NCBI GenBank assembly: GCA_036499395.1
Contig: DASYDW010000124.1
Span: forward strand, 1-64,000
Source: Pirellulales bacterium
Lineage (GTDB): Bacteria > Planctomycetota > Planctomycetia > Pirellulales > JACPPG01
Direction: 5' to 3'
Length of the DNA stretch: 64,000 bases
In this document: positions 8,975 through 19,046 of the stretch, piece after piece
How positions within the stretch are numbered: the first letter of the stretch is position 1
Layout: every line of letters starts with the position of its first letter
Position numbers and translations under genes: made by a program
Notes under the pieces: model-generated
Told to the model about the DNA's origin: nothing
What the model saw: only the letters and a program-made list of their open reading frames with translations
Databases searched by the model: none

Positions 8975-9123
8975 AATTCTTTCTTGCCCTTCGCGCCACG
9001 TACTGAAATTTTGACGTTTGCCGCGAACTTCGGCTGTACTAGACGGGCAGCGAGTCACTTCCATCGAGCGACACAACACGCCGCCTCCGCGGCAACGCGG
9101 CGGGCCGCGACCGAGACAGGAAT

Positions 9124-9699
9124 ATGGATTATCTGTCGTGGGCCGCCATCTTGCTGGCCGTTGGCTTAACGCTGGCGATGCTCGAGGTGTTCGTCCCCTC
9201 GGGCGGATTGCTGGGGTTCATGTCGATGGCCTCGATGCTGGCCGCCGTTTATCTCGCCTTTCGGCACGGTCCCTGGTCGGGCGTTGGCTTCCTTGGACTT
9301 GCCGTGTTCGCCGTTCCGGCGGGACTAATCTTCGCACTGCAGTTATGGCCCAAAACCCCCATGGGGCGCCGCATCCTGTTACCCCTTCCCAAAGGGGACG
9401 ACTTCCTGCCAGATAGCGACAAGCGACGAAACTTGAAGGCGTTGGTCGGAAAGCTCGGCAAGGCGCGGACCCTGATGCTTCCCAGCGGCGCCGTCGACAT
9501 CGAAGGCACGATCGTCGACGCCCTCAGCGAAGGGATGGCAATCGAGGCCGGCAGTTGGGTGAAGGTCGTCGAGGTGCGCGGCACCCGCGTCGTTGTCCGA
9601 CCAACTCAAGAACGACCCCACGTCGAGACTCATCCGGCCGAACTGGACCAGTCGATCGAATCGATCGGCCTGGACCCATTCGACGATCCCCTTGCCTGA
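9124..9699 (+). CDS. Short NfeD-like membrane protein
   Basis: A 191-residue protein with two or three membrane helices (residues 5-75: LSWAAILLAVGLTLAMLEVF onward) and a C-terminal OB-fold NfeD domain, GTIVDALSEGMAIEAGSWVKVVEVRGTRVVVR split around residue 140. It lacks a protease domain. In other bacteria this form sits next to flotillin genes and is thought to help assemble or regulate flotillin microdomains. It lies 149 bases after the long NfeD and 196 bases before floA. A PLPKGDDFLPDSDKRR segment links the membrane and OB parts. Confidence 0.85.
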   Translation: MDYLSWAAILLAVGLTLAMLEVFVPSGGLLGFMSMASMLAAVYLAFRHGPWSGVGFLGLAVFAVPAGLIFALQLWPKTPMGRRILLPLPKGDDFLPDSDKRRNLKALVGKLGKARTLMLPSGAVDIEGTIVDALSEGMAIEAGSWVKVVEVRGTRVVVRPTQERPHVETHPAELDQSIESIGLDPFDDPLA

Positions 9700-9895
9700 T
9701 AGCGGGTTGCGTCCGAGGAATCCCGCGATTTTCCCGGCGTAAAACGTCGGTTTGCTTCGCTTCCTCGGCCGGGTGAAACCCCCAAGCGATCGGGGGGTAA
9801 CACCCGCGCACAAATGCGCCGCTACAATTGATCGTACCGCGCCCACAGTGCGCGATGAAACCGCGGAGAAATCCGCCCGTCATTTGAGGACAGAC

Positions 9896-10954
9896 ATGGC
9901 GCTCTTGGGCCAGGCCGAGGTTGGTAACGTGATTTGGATCGTGATCCTGTTCGCCATGCTCATTGGCGGCCTGATCTTCTTTGCGATCTTCGCCCGTTAT
10001 TTTCGTCTCTATGTGCAGAGCGTAACGACCGGCGCCGGCATCGGCATCTTCGATTTGCTCGGCATGACCTTTCGCAAGGTCAACCCGACGGTCATGGTGC
10101 GCAGCAAGATCATGGCGGTGCAGGCCGGCCTGGGCGAGTCGACGGGCATCACCAGCAAAGCGCTCGAAGCGCACTTCCTGGCCGGCGGAAACGTCCCGCT
10201 AGTGATTCGCGCCATCATCGCCGCCAACAAGGCCAAGACAATCGATCTCGATTTCAAACTTGCGACAGCCATCGACCTGGCCGGGCGCAACGTGCTCGAA
10301 GCCGTACAGACCAGCGTTTACCCGAAAGTGATCGACTGCCCGCCGCGCGGGTCAGCGCGTCAAACCTTGGACGCCGTCGCGAAAAACGGTATTCAGCTCA
10401 AAGTGAAGGCGCGCGTCACTGTGCGGGCCAACCTGCAACAACTGATCGGTGGCGCCACCGAAGAGACGATCATCGCCCGCGTCGGCGAAGGCATCGTCAG
10501 CGCCATCGGTTCGGCCGAAACACATCTTGAGGTGCTGGCCAACCCGGACCGTATCTCGAAGGCAGTGCTCGCCCGCCGTCTCGATTCGCAAACAGCGTTC
10601 GAGATCGTGTCGATCGACATTGCCGATATCGACGTCGGCGACAATATCGGCGCCCGCCTGCAGGCCGATCAGGCCGAAGCAGATATGCGCGTGGCGCGAG
10701 CAAACGCCGAAGGGCGCCGCGCCATGGCCGTGGCGCAAGAGCAGGAAATGATCGCCCAGATTGAGGAAAGCCGCGCCAAGCTAGTCGAGGCCGACGCCGA
10801 GGTGCCCAAGGCGATCGCCGACGCCATTCGTGGGCACAAGCTGGGAATCCTCGACTATTACAAGTTGCGCAACGTGCAGGCCGACACCGAAATGCGAACC
10901 GCGATCGCCGGCAGCGGAACGCCCGCCCGCAATGGCCAGAAGGCGCAATCATGA
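9896..10954 (+). CDS. floA: Flotillin-like protein FloA
   Basis: 352 residues from the ATG at 9896, which has TGAGGA six bases upstream. The frame stays open to 9752, but that extension is not FloA-like. An N-terminal membrane hairpin ([20 protein letters not shown], residues 11-30) is followed by the FloA core: [20 protein letters not shown], an SPFH-type segment, and the helical region [20 protein letters not shown] used in oligomer formation. FloA organises functional membrane microdomains and scaffolds proteins in the lipid raft-like fraction. Its placement after two nfeD genes reproduces the Bacillus yqeZ-yqfA-yqfB arrangement. Confidence 0.95.
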   Translation: MALLGQAEVGNVIWIVILFAMLIGGLIFFAIFARYFRLYVQSVTTGAGIGIFDLLGMTFRKVNPTVMVRSKIMAVQAGLGESTGITSKALEAHFLAGGNVPLVIRAIIAANKAKTIDLDFKLATAIDLAGRNVLEAVQTSVYPKVIDCPPRGSARQTLDAVAKNGIQLKVKARVTVRANLQQLIGGATEETIIARVGEGIVSAIGSAETHLEVLANPDRISKAVLARRLDSQTAFEIVSIDIADIDVGDNIGARLQADQAEADMRVARANAEGRRAMAVAQEQEMIAQIEESRAKLVEADAEVPKAIADAIRGHKLGILDYYKLRNVQADTEMRTAIAGSGTPARNGQKAQS

Positions 10955-11592
10955 TCGCATTCGCCCCGCTATGGGCCGACGTCGAATGGCTAAGGTTCCT
11001 CGTCCCGGCCGTGATGTTCGCCGTGTGGGTGCTGAACCGGTTGCTGGGGGGCGAATCCCCGGCGGCCCGACAGGCCAAAGCGCGGCAACAGGCGCGCGTT
11101 AATCCGCCCCCTCCGCCGGCCGACAAGCAGCGAGTCGACGACGAGGTGAGCGAGTTTCTGCGCCGTGCCGCACAGCAACGTTCGGGACATACCACCCGCA
11201 CCCCTGCGCCTGCCATGCCGCCGCAGCCTCCGTCGGTCGTGCGCAAGCCAGGGTCCGCCGAAGCGCGGCGGGCCGGCGCAGCTGTGGCCGAGACCACACA
11301 ACCGTCGAATACGCCGCGCACGCTCGCACCGACGCTCTCCGCTTCGATCGGCTCGCGCCACCTCGGTGGAGTGCAACCGAAGGAAGTCGAGCAGGCCGAA
11401 GCGGCCATGCAATCGCATCTCACTCAGGTGTTTGGTCACAACGTCGGCTCGCTTGGCGATGTCCAGACCGCGACCAGTGAGCTGGCCGATGTACCGGCCG
11501 ATCGCGTGTCCGCATTGCTGCGCGACCCGCAAACCATTCGCGACGCCATCATCGTCAGCGAAATCCTCCGCCGACCAGAAGAGCGCTGGTAA
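10951..11592 (+). CDS. Small membrane-anchored protein coupled to floA
   Basis: 213 residues. The ATG overlaps the floA stop (ATGA), which indicates translational coupling. One hydrophobic segment near residues 12-27 ([20 protein letters not shown]) is followed by a charged, Pro/Gln-rich cytoplasmic tail with a PPPPPADKQ stretch, and a helical C-terminus containing [22 protein letters not shown] recognise no domain. The position suggests a FloA partner or microdomain client, which is inference from coupling only. The C-terminal [10 protein letters not shown] helix is the best segment to search for homologues. Confidence 0.7.
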   Translation: MIAFAPLWADVEWLRFLVPAVMFAVWVLNRLLGGESPAARQAKARQQARVNPPPPPADKQRVDDEVSEFLRRAAQQRSGHTTRTPAPAMPPQPPSVVRKPGSAEARRAGAAVAETTQPSNTPRTLAPTLSASIGSRHLGGVQPKEVEQAEAAMQSHLTQVFGHNVGSLGDVQTATSELADVPADRVSALLRDPQTIRDAIIVSEILRRPEERW

Positions 11593-11735
11593 GCCGGCGG
11601 CTTCGAGCGCGGACAGCATCCGGCTCTCGCTCCATGACACGCCCCCGCTGTGCCGTTATACTCCCGGCGACAGGCTCATTGGTCGCGTGCCGCGCACGCC
11701 CCGCTTCCCGCAATCGACCGCAGAGGAACCACCTA

Positions 11736-12653
<918 letters not shown>

Positions 12654-12654
12654 G

Positions 12655-12678
12655 GCGATATCCAAGGCTTGGTATCGC
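12655..12678 (+). terminator. Hairpin directly after the dehydrogenase gene
   Basis: GCGATA (12655-12660) pairs with TATCGC (12673-12678) and CCAA with TTGG inside, with one bulged T and a GGC loop. It begins one base after the stop codon. No U-run follows, so it may be a 3'-end stabiliser or a weak terminator. Confidence 0.4.
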
Positions 12679-12981
12679 GAAAGTTACCGTATAACCTTGC
12701 GCCGTTGCACTTCCCGGCCCACACCGACGCGGCACAATCGTCAAACTCGAACTTTCCGCGCGGTTGATTGGCTGATTTCGGATCGTTTCGCGGTAACTCT
12801 TGACCGCCGCCAACGGCGACCTAGTGTTGCACGGCTTCGCCGGATGTTGGCCTACCCCGTTTCTTGCGCCTTGCCACGACACTAGACCCGTTGTGGCGCC
12901 CCACGATTTGCAAGAGCGACCTAGCGTCCTACCTTGGTCCGCTCGCCCCGCCGCGGACCGCAACCGTCGAGCAATCCGATC
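12679..12981. other. Gene-free stretch before the response regulator
   Basis: About 300 bases with no credible coding frame on either strand, only short frames without family resemblance. I see no clear promoter; the regulator of the next gene cannot be read from it. Confidence 0.5.
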
Positions 12982-13449
12982 ATGCCAGTCACCGAACACC
13001 CACCCGAGGCCATGCATCAGACTTTGACCTGCCAACTGACAGCGACCGAGGCGGATCGGATCCTCATCATCGACGACGAAGATGCGATCGTCTCGGCCTT
13101 GTCATCCCAGTTGCGTCAGCAGGGCTTCCGAGTCAGCCTGGCCGGAACCGGTAGCCAGGGGCGCACGGCCGCCCACCGCGACCGGCCGAACCTGATCATC
13201 CTCGATCTTCGCCTGCCGGACATCGACGGCTTTTCGCTGTGCCAGGAACTCGCCGACGCACCAGCTACCGCCAGCACGCCGGTGATCCTGCTCAGCGGCA
13301 TGGTACGCCCCGATATCATTCGCCGCTCGCGGGCCGCGGGCTGCCAATATTTCGTCCGCAAGCCCTATGATCCGGGGGCCCTGCTGGTGTTGATCCGGCA
13401 CTCGCTGGACGACTCGCGGCGTTGGAGTGCCCCGGCCGAAAATGAATGA
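12982..13449 (+). CDS. Single-domain response regulator (REC)
   Basis: 155 residues from the ATG at 12982; a second ATG at 13012 would give 145. A single receiver domain with the acidic pair in RILIIDDEDAIVSAL, the phosphorylatable aspartate in IILDLRLPDIDGF, the threonine/serine in VILLSGMV and the lysine in FVRKPYDPGALL. There is no output domain, so it is either a CheY-like phosphorelay partner or acts through protein contact. No histidine kinase lies nearby. The N-terminal 25 residues before the domain are unstructured in appearance. Confidence 0.85.
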   Translation: MPVTEHPPEAMHQTLTCQLTATEADRILIIDDEDAIVSALSSQLRQQGFRVSLAGTGSQGRTAAHRDRPNLIILDLRLPDIDGFSLCQELADAPATASTPVILLSGMVRPDIIRRSRAAGCQYFVRKPYDPGALLVLIRHSLDDSRRWSAPAENE

Positions 13450-13481
13450 AAAGCCGCGAATAGTAGCCCTTTGCGACGCCC

Positions 13482-13511
13482 TTGAGCGAGCCTCCGCCGA
13501 TTTGCTATGAT
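13482..13511 (+). promoter_or_regulatory. Promoter of the 29-residue basic protein
   Basis: TTGAGC (13482-13487), an 18-base spacer and TATGAT (13506-13511). Placed about 90 bases before the GTG start of the small basic protein, in the right orientation. Confidence 0.5.
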
Positions 13512-13599
13512 TTGTCCTTATGAACCTCTGCCCCCGGAGCGTACTTGATACGCCGGGCAAGGTTCTCGGACGCACCAACTTCTTGATTCGGAGACACGC

Positions 13600-13689
13600 G
13601 TGGGAACGAAGAAAACGGGAAAAGGGCGACGCAAGGTGGGTCGGAAAAAGCGCCGCATGCGGTCGAAGATCCGGCACCGCAAGGGTTAG
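13600..13689 (+). CDS. 29-residue highly basic protein, bS22/AURKAIP1-COX24-like
   Basis: A GTG-started frame of 29 codons ending in TAG, too short for routine gene calling. A CGGAG ribosome binding site lies six bases upstream and a plausible promoter about 90 bases upstream. The product has about 15 Lys/Arg residues and ends KKRRMRSKIRHRKG. That pattern (KKRRM..K.RHRK) is that of the AURKAIP1/COX24 domain, which includes mitochondrial mS38 and the small bacterial ribosomal protein bS22 of mycobacteria. I infer a ribosome-associated protein on the 30S subunit. The family match is from memory of the motif and the protein is very short, so certainty is moderate. Confidence 0.62.
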   Translation: MGTKKTGKGRRKVGRKKRRMRSKIRHRKG

Positions 13690-13880
13690 TCTTAACCCGA
13701 GTTCTTCGCATTCTCAAAAAAGGGGGGGCGCTTGCGCGACGGCCGCAGTGTCTATTGCCCCGTCGCGCGTGTTGCTTCGTTGTGCCCTCGCGTGCGGCGT
13801 TCGGCGGACGCCGCTGAACTCGCGCCGAGGGCGGTGCTAGACTTGATGGTCCCGGACCGTTCCCGCATTTGTCCGCATCC

Positions 13881-16091
13881 ATGAAGCCCCTACGGATCAA
13901 GAATCCTCGACGGCGGTTCACCGCGGCGCGCGACGAGAACGGCGTCCCTCACATCACCGCCAGCTCTTTCCCGAGCGCCCTGTACGGCCTGGGCTTTCTG
14001 CACGCCGTCGACCGACCGACGCAAATGCTGTTTGGCCACGCCGTGGCCAGTGGCCGCTCGGCCGAACTTATTGCCGACAAGCCTGAGCTGCTCGAAACCG
14101 ATCGCTTCTTCCGCCGTGCCGGGCTGTTTCTGAATCTCGAGCACGACGTGCAACGGCTCGACGACGTCACTTTCGGCAACGTCACGGCCTATTGCGAAGG
14201 GGTCAACGACGGCATGAAGCAGTACGGCCGCTCGCTGCCGATGTGGGCGACCGGCTTCCAGATGCATCCCTGGAATCAACAAGCGGTGCTCTTGATCGGC
14301 AATCTGCTGGCCTTTGGCGGCTTGGCCGTCGGGCAGCAACAAAACGAGCGCATTCTGCTCGAGCTCATTCAGACCGGCGTCGACCGCGATTGCTTGCGAG
14401 AGCTCTTCGAGCCGCTACTGGATCAGGCGGATTTTGATTTGCTGTCGCAGATCAAAATCTCGAATCGCCTCTCGGACGAAGCGCTCGAGCTGCTGACCGA
14501 CCTGCCAAGATTAGCGGGCAGCAATGCCTGGGCCGTGTCGCCGTCGCGCAGTGCTTCCGGCGGCGCCCTCCTCGCATCGGACCCGCATCTGGAGGTTAAT
14601 CGCCTGCCGGCCCTGTGGTACGAAGCCGTGCTGCGGTGGGACGACGATTGGCTCATGGGGGCCACGCTGCCAGGCTGCCCGTTTTTCGCCGTGGCTCGCA
14701 ACAGCCGGCTGGCCTGGGGCGTGACTTATCTGAAAGGGGACACGAGCGATTACTTCATCGAGGATTGCCGCATCGGCGAAGAAGGACGCTGGCAATATCG
14801 CCGCGGCGAGAAGTGGCTCGACTTTCGAATCCGCGAAGAAAAGATCTTACGCAAAGGGGGCGAGCCCGAGCGCCTGAACGTCTACTACAACTCGATCGGT
14901 ACGCTGGACGGCGATCCCAATCAGGTTGGCGAAGGGTACCAATTGCTGACCGCTTGGACAGGCGATTCCGGCGGCGGCGAACGCTGCATGCAAACCTGGC
15001 TCGAGCTGGTGAGCTGCACCACGACACAGTCAGCAATGGACCTGGTGCGCGAATGTCCGCAGCCGACACTGTGCTGGATCCTCGCCGACCACGAAGGGCA
15101 CATCGGCCGACAGGCGAATGGCCGGTTTCCCGTGCGCGGCAATGGACACAGCGGGCTGTTGCCGATTCCGGCCTGGGACGAATCGAATCACTGGCAAGGC
15201 TGGATGCCGACAGATCTCTTGCCACGCGTCTATGATCCACCGAGAGGTTACGTATCGAGCGCGAACGAAGGACTGCTGAGCGCCAATGGCGCATCACTCG
15301 TGACGTTACCGGTGCCCGACTATCGCAAGCGACGCATTGAGGAACGGCTGGCTGCTCTCGATCAGGCGACACTGAAGGACATGCAAGCCTTGCAATATGA
15401 CGTCGTCAGTTTGCAAGCGCGCGATTTGCTCGAAGTGTTCTTGCCCGAGCTTCCCGACGGCGAAATCAAGAGTCGGCTTTCGGCCTGGCAGTGCAACTAC
15501 GACCCGCACTGCGTCGAGGCGACCCTTTTCTCGCGTCTCTATCGCAACGTGCTGCTGGAAGTTTTTGGCGGAGACACGGGTCAGCATCGCGGACTTGGTT
15601 GGCGGCGCATGCTGTATTTATGTTCGCGTGTCGGTTTCGCGATGCCGGTCATTACCAGCATTGATCGTTTACTGACAAAAGCGGACAGCCTGTGGTGGGA
15701 GGGGCGCGATAAAGGGCAATTGATCCGGAAAGCCGCCGCGGCGCTCGCGGGCGAAGCCGACCAGCCGTGGAGCGTGACCAACGCCTTCAGCTTTACGAAT
15801 CGCTTTTTTGAAGGGCAGCTCGTCGGTCGCACGCTGGGATTGCATACGCCTGACATGCCGATGCCCGGCTGCCACGCGACCCCCTTCCAAGGCCACCTGC
15901 TGCGCTCGGCGACGCGCGAAACCACTTTTGCGCCGTCGTATCATTTCGTCGCCGACGTGCAAGCACCCGAGGCGTGGACGAACCTGCCCGGCGGCCCCAG
16001 CGAAAGCTGGTTCTCGCGCTGGTACAAGAACGACATTCCGCGCTGGTGTTCGGGGCAATATAAGAAGCTGTCTGTCCAAGACCCCGCGTGA
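13881..16091 (+). CDS. Penicillin acylase family (Ntn) hydrolase without signal peptide
   Basis: About 736 residues from the ATG at 13881 (a TTG at 13869 is in frame). The N-terminal alpha part has RDENGVPHITASSFPSALYG and the HAVDRPTQM motif. The beta-chain nucleophile is the serine of GSNAWAVSPSRSASG near residue 213, followed by the usual SDPHLE. Such enzymes self-cleave and hydrolyse amide bonds of penicillins, acyl-homoserine lactones or other N-acyl compounds. Most are exported, yet the N-terminus here (MKPLRIKNPRRRFTAARDEN) is charged and has no signal peptide. Substrate is unknown. Confidence 0.88.
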   Translation: MKPLRIKNPRRRFTAARDENGVPHITASSFPSALYGLGFLHAVDRPTQMLFGHAVASGRSAELIADKPELLETDRFFRRAGLFLNLEHDVQRLDDVTFGNVTAYCEGVNDGMKQYGRSLPMWATGFQMHPWNQQAVLLIGNLLAFGGLAVGQQQNERILLELIQTGVDRDCLRELFEPLLDQADFDLLSQIKISNRLSDEALELLTDLPRLAGSNAWAVSPSRSASGGALLASDPHLEVNRLPALWYEAVLRWDDDWLMGATLPGCPFFAVARNSRLAWGVTYLKGDTSDYFIEDCRIGEEGRWQYRRGEKWLDFRIREEKILRKGGEPERLNVYYNSIGTLDGDPNQVGEGYQLLTAWTGDSGGGERCMQTWLELVSCTTTQSAMDLVRECPQPTLCWILADHEGHIGRQANGRFPVRGNGHSGLLPIPAWDESNHWQGWMPTDLLPRVYDPPRGYVSSANEGLLSANGASLVTLPVPDYRKRRIEERLAALDQATLKDMQALQYDVVSLQARDLLEVFLPELPDGEIKSRLSAWQCNYDPHCVEATLFSRLYRNVLLEVFGGDTGQHRGLGWRRMLYLCSRVGFAMPVITSIDRLLTKADSLWWEGRDKGQLIRKAAAALAGEADQPWSVTNAFSFTNRFFEGQLVGRTLGLHTPDMPMPGCHATPFQGHLLRSATRETTFAPSYHFVADVQAPEAWTNLPGGPSESWFSRWYKNDIPRWCSGQYKKLSVQDPA

Positions 16092-16317
16092 AAGATCGGC
16101 CGTTCGCGCGATCGCCACCCAGTGTGTCTCGCTTGCAGCGGGCGCCAACGAGTGCCGCAAAAAGCCGGCCCGGGACACCGTCACACCGGTTTGGCCGGCT
16201 CGCCGGGACGATCCTCGGCCGTCGTCGCGACGTATGATTACTGGTAAGCTACGCGCGGCGGACAGCGCGACGGATCAGTGTTCGCTCCCCACCGTAATCC
16301 TCATTCAGTTTGCCTCA

Positions 16318-17358
16318 ATGGACACGCCCCACGACCCGCTCGCTGACCAGCCGCATTATCCCATCCCCGGCACGATTACGGTCATGTCGTCGACCCCGAC
16401 GCCCGCGATCGACATTCCACCGCCGCCGCCGCGACGGCGCTATCGGTCGCGAACGCGGCAGCAGATCCTGGCGCCCTTGTTGCTGTTCGGGCTGACCTGC
16501 GTCGCGACCTTCTGGGCCGGTAGCTCGCCCAACATCCAGTTCATGCGGCATGACTTCGTGAATCGCGTCTTTCCGCAGTTCGGGGGCGTGGCCGATGGCG
16601 TCGTTCTTATCGGTCGCTGGCAAGACGGATTCATCTACATGTCGGCCGTGATGGCCATCCTGCTTGCGCACGAGATGGGGCATTTCCTGCAAGCACTGCG
16701 TTACGGGGTGCCGGCCAGCTTGCCTTTTTTTATTCCCATGCCGTTCACGCCGTTGGGAACGATGGGCGCCGTCATTGGCATGCAAGGTTCCGAAGCGGAC
16801 CGCAAGGAACTCTTCGACATTGGCCTTTCCGGTCCGCTGGCCGGTTTGCTGGTGGCGCTACCTATCGCCTGGATCGGCATTCAGCAGGCCATACCCATCC
16901 CGATGAACTTTAAGTTCGATCCCCATGATTACCATCTACAAGACCCGCTGCTCTTTAAATTGATGATGCAGAAATTGCATCCCGAGTTGCTCCCCGGCCA
17001 AGAGCTGGCAATCAATCCTCTACTAATGGCCGGCTGGGTTGGCATGCTGATTACCGGTTTGAACATGCTGCCTATCAGTCAGCTCGATGGCGGACACGTT
17101 TCGTATTCGCTGTTTGGCCGCGGGTCGTTTTGGCTGGCGCGCGGCGTGGTCGTGGCCGCGGTCTGTTTCATTTTTTTCGCCGGGGTGTACGGCTGGCTCG
17201 TGATGCTTTTCTTGGTCACGATGATCGGCGTGCAACATCCGCCGACGGCCAACGACCAGGTTGAACTCGGCTGGGGGCGCCGCATTCTGGGGTTAGCGTC
17301 GCTGGCAATCCCGGTCTTATGCCTGGCGCCGAATCCGATCAGCGCGATCGGAAACTGA
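16318..17358 (+). CDS. Site-2 protease family M50 membrane metallopeptidase
   Basis: About 346 residues from the ATG at 16318; an ATG at 16384 is also possible. A Pro/Arg-rich cytoplasmic head (DIPPPPPRRRYRSR) precedes six or so membrane helices. The zinc motif LLAHEMGHFLQA lies near residue 117 and the third ligand in MLPISQLDGGH near residue 254. No PDZ domain is present. This is the family of intramembrane proteases that release transcription factors or anti-sigma factors, or degrade signal-peptide remnants. Its substrate is not indicated by the neighbours. Confidence 0.9.
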   Translation: MDTPHDPLADQPHYPIPGTITVMSSTPTPAIDIPPPPPRRRYRSRTRQQILAPLLLFGLTCVATFWAGSSPNIQFMRHDFVNRVFPQFGGVADGVVLIGRWQDGFIYMSAVMAILLAHEMGHFLQALRYGVPASLPFFIPMPFTPLGTMGAVIGMQGSEADRKELFDIGLSGPLAGLLVALPIAWIGIQQAIPIPMNFKFDPHDYHLQDPLLFKLMMQKLHPELLPGQELAINPLLMAGWVGMLITGLNMLPISQLDGGHVSYSLFGRGSFWLARGVVVAAVCFIFFAGVYGWLVMLFLVTMIGVQHPPTANDQVELGWGRRILGLASLAIPVLCLAPNPISAIGN

Positions 17359-17491
17359 CGAATCGTAGCGATGCTCTGTGGCGTCGTGCGTCGGTTTAAA
17401 TGGCGAACGAAAGCCGGATGGCCAGTGCCATATTACGAGGTGCTTTGCGTTCGATCATTCTTGCGTCATTCGACAGCAACGATCTCCACGG

Positions 17492-17947
17492 ATGCTCTTC
17501 TTGCTCTTACAATTGGCCCGTGCCCTGCTTGCCTTCTTGCTTCGGGGAGGCAATCGTCGGAATTCGCGTGACAGTCGCGGGCAACATGGCCCAAGCGAGC
17601 AGGAAGTTGCCCGCGCCATGCAAGCAATGAGGAGAGAGTCCAACTGGCTCTACAGCGCGATAAAAGCAATCAAACGTCGAGTCAAGAAGAAGTTTCAGCT
17701 CGTCGACCTTCACCTACTAGTTGAAGGAAAAACGAAGTTTCGCGCATACGTCTTCTTCAAGAAGGATTCGGATATTCATGATCGCTCGCTGGACGGAACC
17801 ATCGATCAGATCAAAGAGGTGGTCTATGAGGATTTGGAAAACGTCAGCCCTTTACAACGGCCAGACTTAACGGTCGAATTCGAGATAGACTCCGATGAAA
17901 ACGTGAAGAAGAATTACCAGGGGAACTACTCTTTACGTTTGCGTTAA
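17492..17947 (+). CDS. Small protein of unknown function, less GC-rich than neighbours
   Basis: About 151 residues from the ATG at 17492; an upstream in-frame start at 17378 exists, but the extension looks non-coding. The N-terminus is hydrophobic (LFLLLQLARALLAFLLRGG) and could anchor the protein; then come a basic stretch (AIKRRVKKKFQLVDLHLLVEG) and an acidic C-terminal half ending NYQGNYSLRLR. I recognise no family. Codon use is visibly more A/T-rich than that of the flanking genes, which may mean transfer or weak expression. Confidence 0.6.
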   Translation: MLFLLLQLARALLAFLLRGGNRRNSRDSRGQHGPSEQEVARAMQAMRRESNWLYSAIKAIKRRVKKKFQLVDLHLLVEGKTKFRAYVFFKKDSDIHDRSLDGTIDQIKEVVYEDLENVSPLQRPDLTVEFEIDSDENVKKNYQGNYSLRLR

Positions 17948-17994
17948 ATCCGTCAAAACCGCGTAAGCGCGAAACGTCGAAATCGTTTGCTAAC

Positions 17995-18933
17995 TCACTC
18001 CGGCTTTGCGCTCTGCTCGTTGGCCATTTCCACATCAGCGGTCCGTTTCGTTTGCACGTAGCGCACGACTAAACCGGTGAGAATCAGTGCGCCGCCGGCC
18101 ACCGTCCACCAGGCTGGCCGCTCGCCGCCGGGCGTTAGCATGACCCAGATCGGCACGAGTACGGGCTCTAAGAGTGCCAGTGCCGCTGCCTCCTGCCCCG
18201 AAATTTCGCGCAGCCCGCGAGCGAACAACAAATACGGCACGCCCATCTGGAACAAACCGAACGCCGCCAGCACCAACAGTTGATAACCGCTGACCGGTTC
18301 GGCGACGAACAAAAAATACGGCGCCAAGAGCGCCGCCGCGGCCAAATGGTTGAGGGCCACCAGAAACGGCCCCGCATGCCCGCGCAGTGTCCGCATCGAG
18401 ACGACAACCACGGCGTAAGCAACGCCGGACAATAGGCCCAGCATTACGCCGACACCGGCGCGCGATTCCAGGCTGTTGGCGCGCAGCTCGAACGACAAAA
18501 TCACGGCCGCCCCCGCCAGCCCGCACACCAGCGGTACCAGATCGCGCGAATCGCGTGCGTCGCGATACAAGGTCAGGCTAAAGAGGAAGACCCACAGGGG
18601 AGCTGTGCTTTGCAGCCAAATCGCGTTCGCGGCCGTGGTCAGGGTCATCGATTGCAGAAACGTGACGTTCATCGCCGTGAACGCCAGCGCCATTGGCACC
18701 AGCCGCCAATCCCACCGCGGCTTACGCACGGCAGGCAGTAATAACATGCCGGCGAATAGCGCGCGCCAGAATGCCAATAACGTGCCGCGCACATCCTGCG
18801 GCCAATCGTCGAAGACGTGGGACTTCACGAACAGGCCGTTCGTGCTCCACAGCAGCGCCGCCGCAATGACGCAAAGTCGGCCAAACGTCTTACCGGACCA
18901 ACGTGTGCCGTCGGTGCGAGATGCTTGCGCCAT
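17995..18933 (-). CDS. EamA/DMT-family transporter
   Basis: About 312 residues from the ATG at 18933, with ten predicted membrane helices in two EamA repeats (first near RLCVIAAALLWSTNGLFVKS, second near GVGVMLGLLSGVAYAVVVVS). The family exports or imports amino acids, nucleotides or drugs. The end of repeat two, ISGQEAAALALLEPVLVPIW, is the typical EamA signature. It is transcribed after a MarR-type regulator with a 113-base gap, so it may be the regulator's target. The cargo is unknown. A hydrophilic tail (YVQTKRTADVEMANEQSAKPE) closes it. Confidence 0.9.
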   Translation of the reverse strand: MAQASRTDGTRWSGKTFGRLCVIAAALLWSTNGLFVKSHVFDDWPQDVRGTLLAFWRALFAGMLLLPAVRKPRWDWRLVPMALAFTAMNVTFLQSMTLTTAANAIWLQSTAPLWVFLFSLTLYRDARDSRDLVPLVCGLAGAAVILSFELRANSLESRAGVGVMLGLLSGVAYAVVVVSMRTLRGHAGPFLVALNHLAAAALLAPYFLFVAEPVSGYQLLVLAAFGLFQMGVPYLLFARGLREISGQEAAALALLEPVLVPIWVMLTPGGERPAWWTVAGGALILTGLVVRYVQTKRTADVEMANEQSAKPE

Positions 18934-19046
18934 AATGATCACAGTGTGGCCGCGCGCACTGCGGCAGGGCAAGCGAGTACAAGGCTATTGAGCCCCGAAT
19001 AGAAAGCCGCGTCAGCAGTAGTCCCGAATCCGGCTTGCAGCCCGGC

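Noticed and set aside
10497-11423. Minus-strand open frame opposite floA and the following gene
   Set aside because: Arg/Ser-rich composition typical of antisense frames; the plus strand has recognised and coupled genes.
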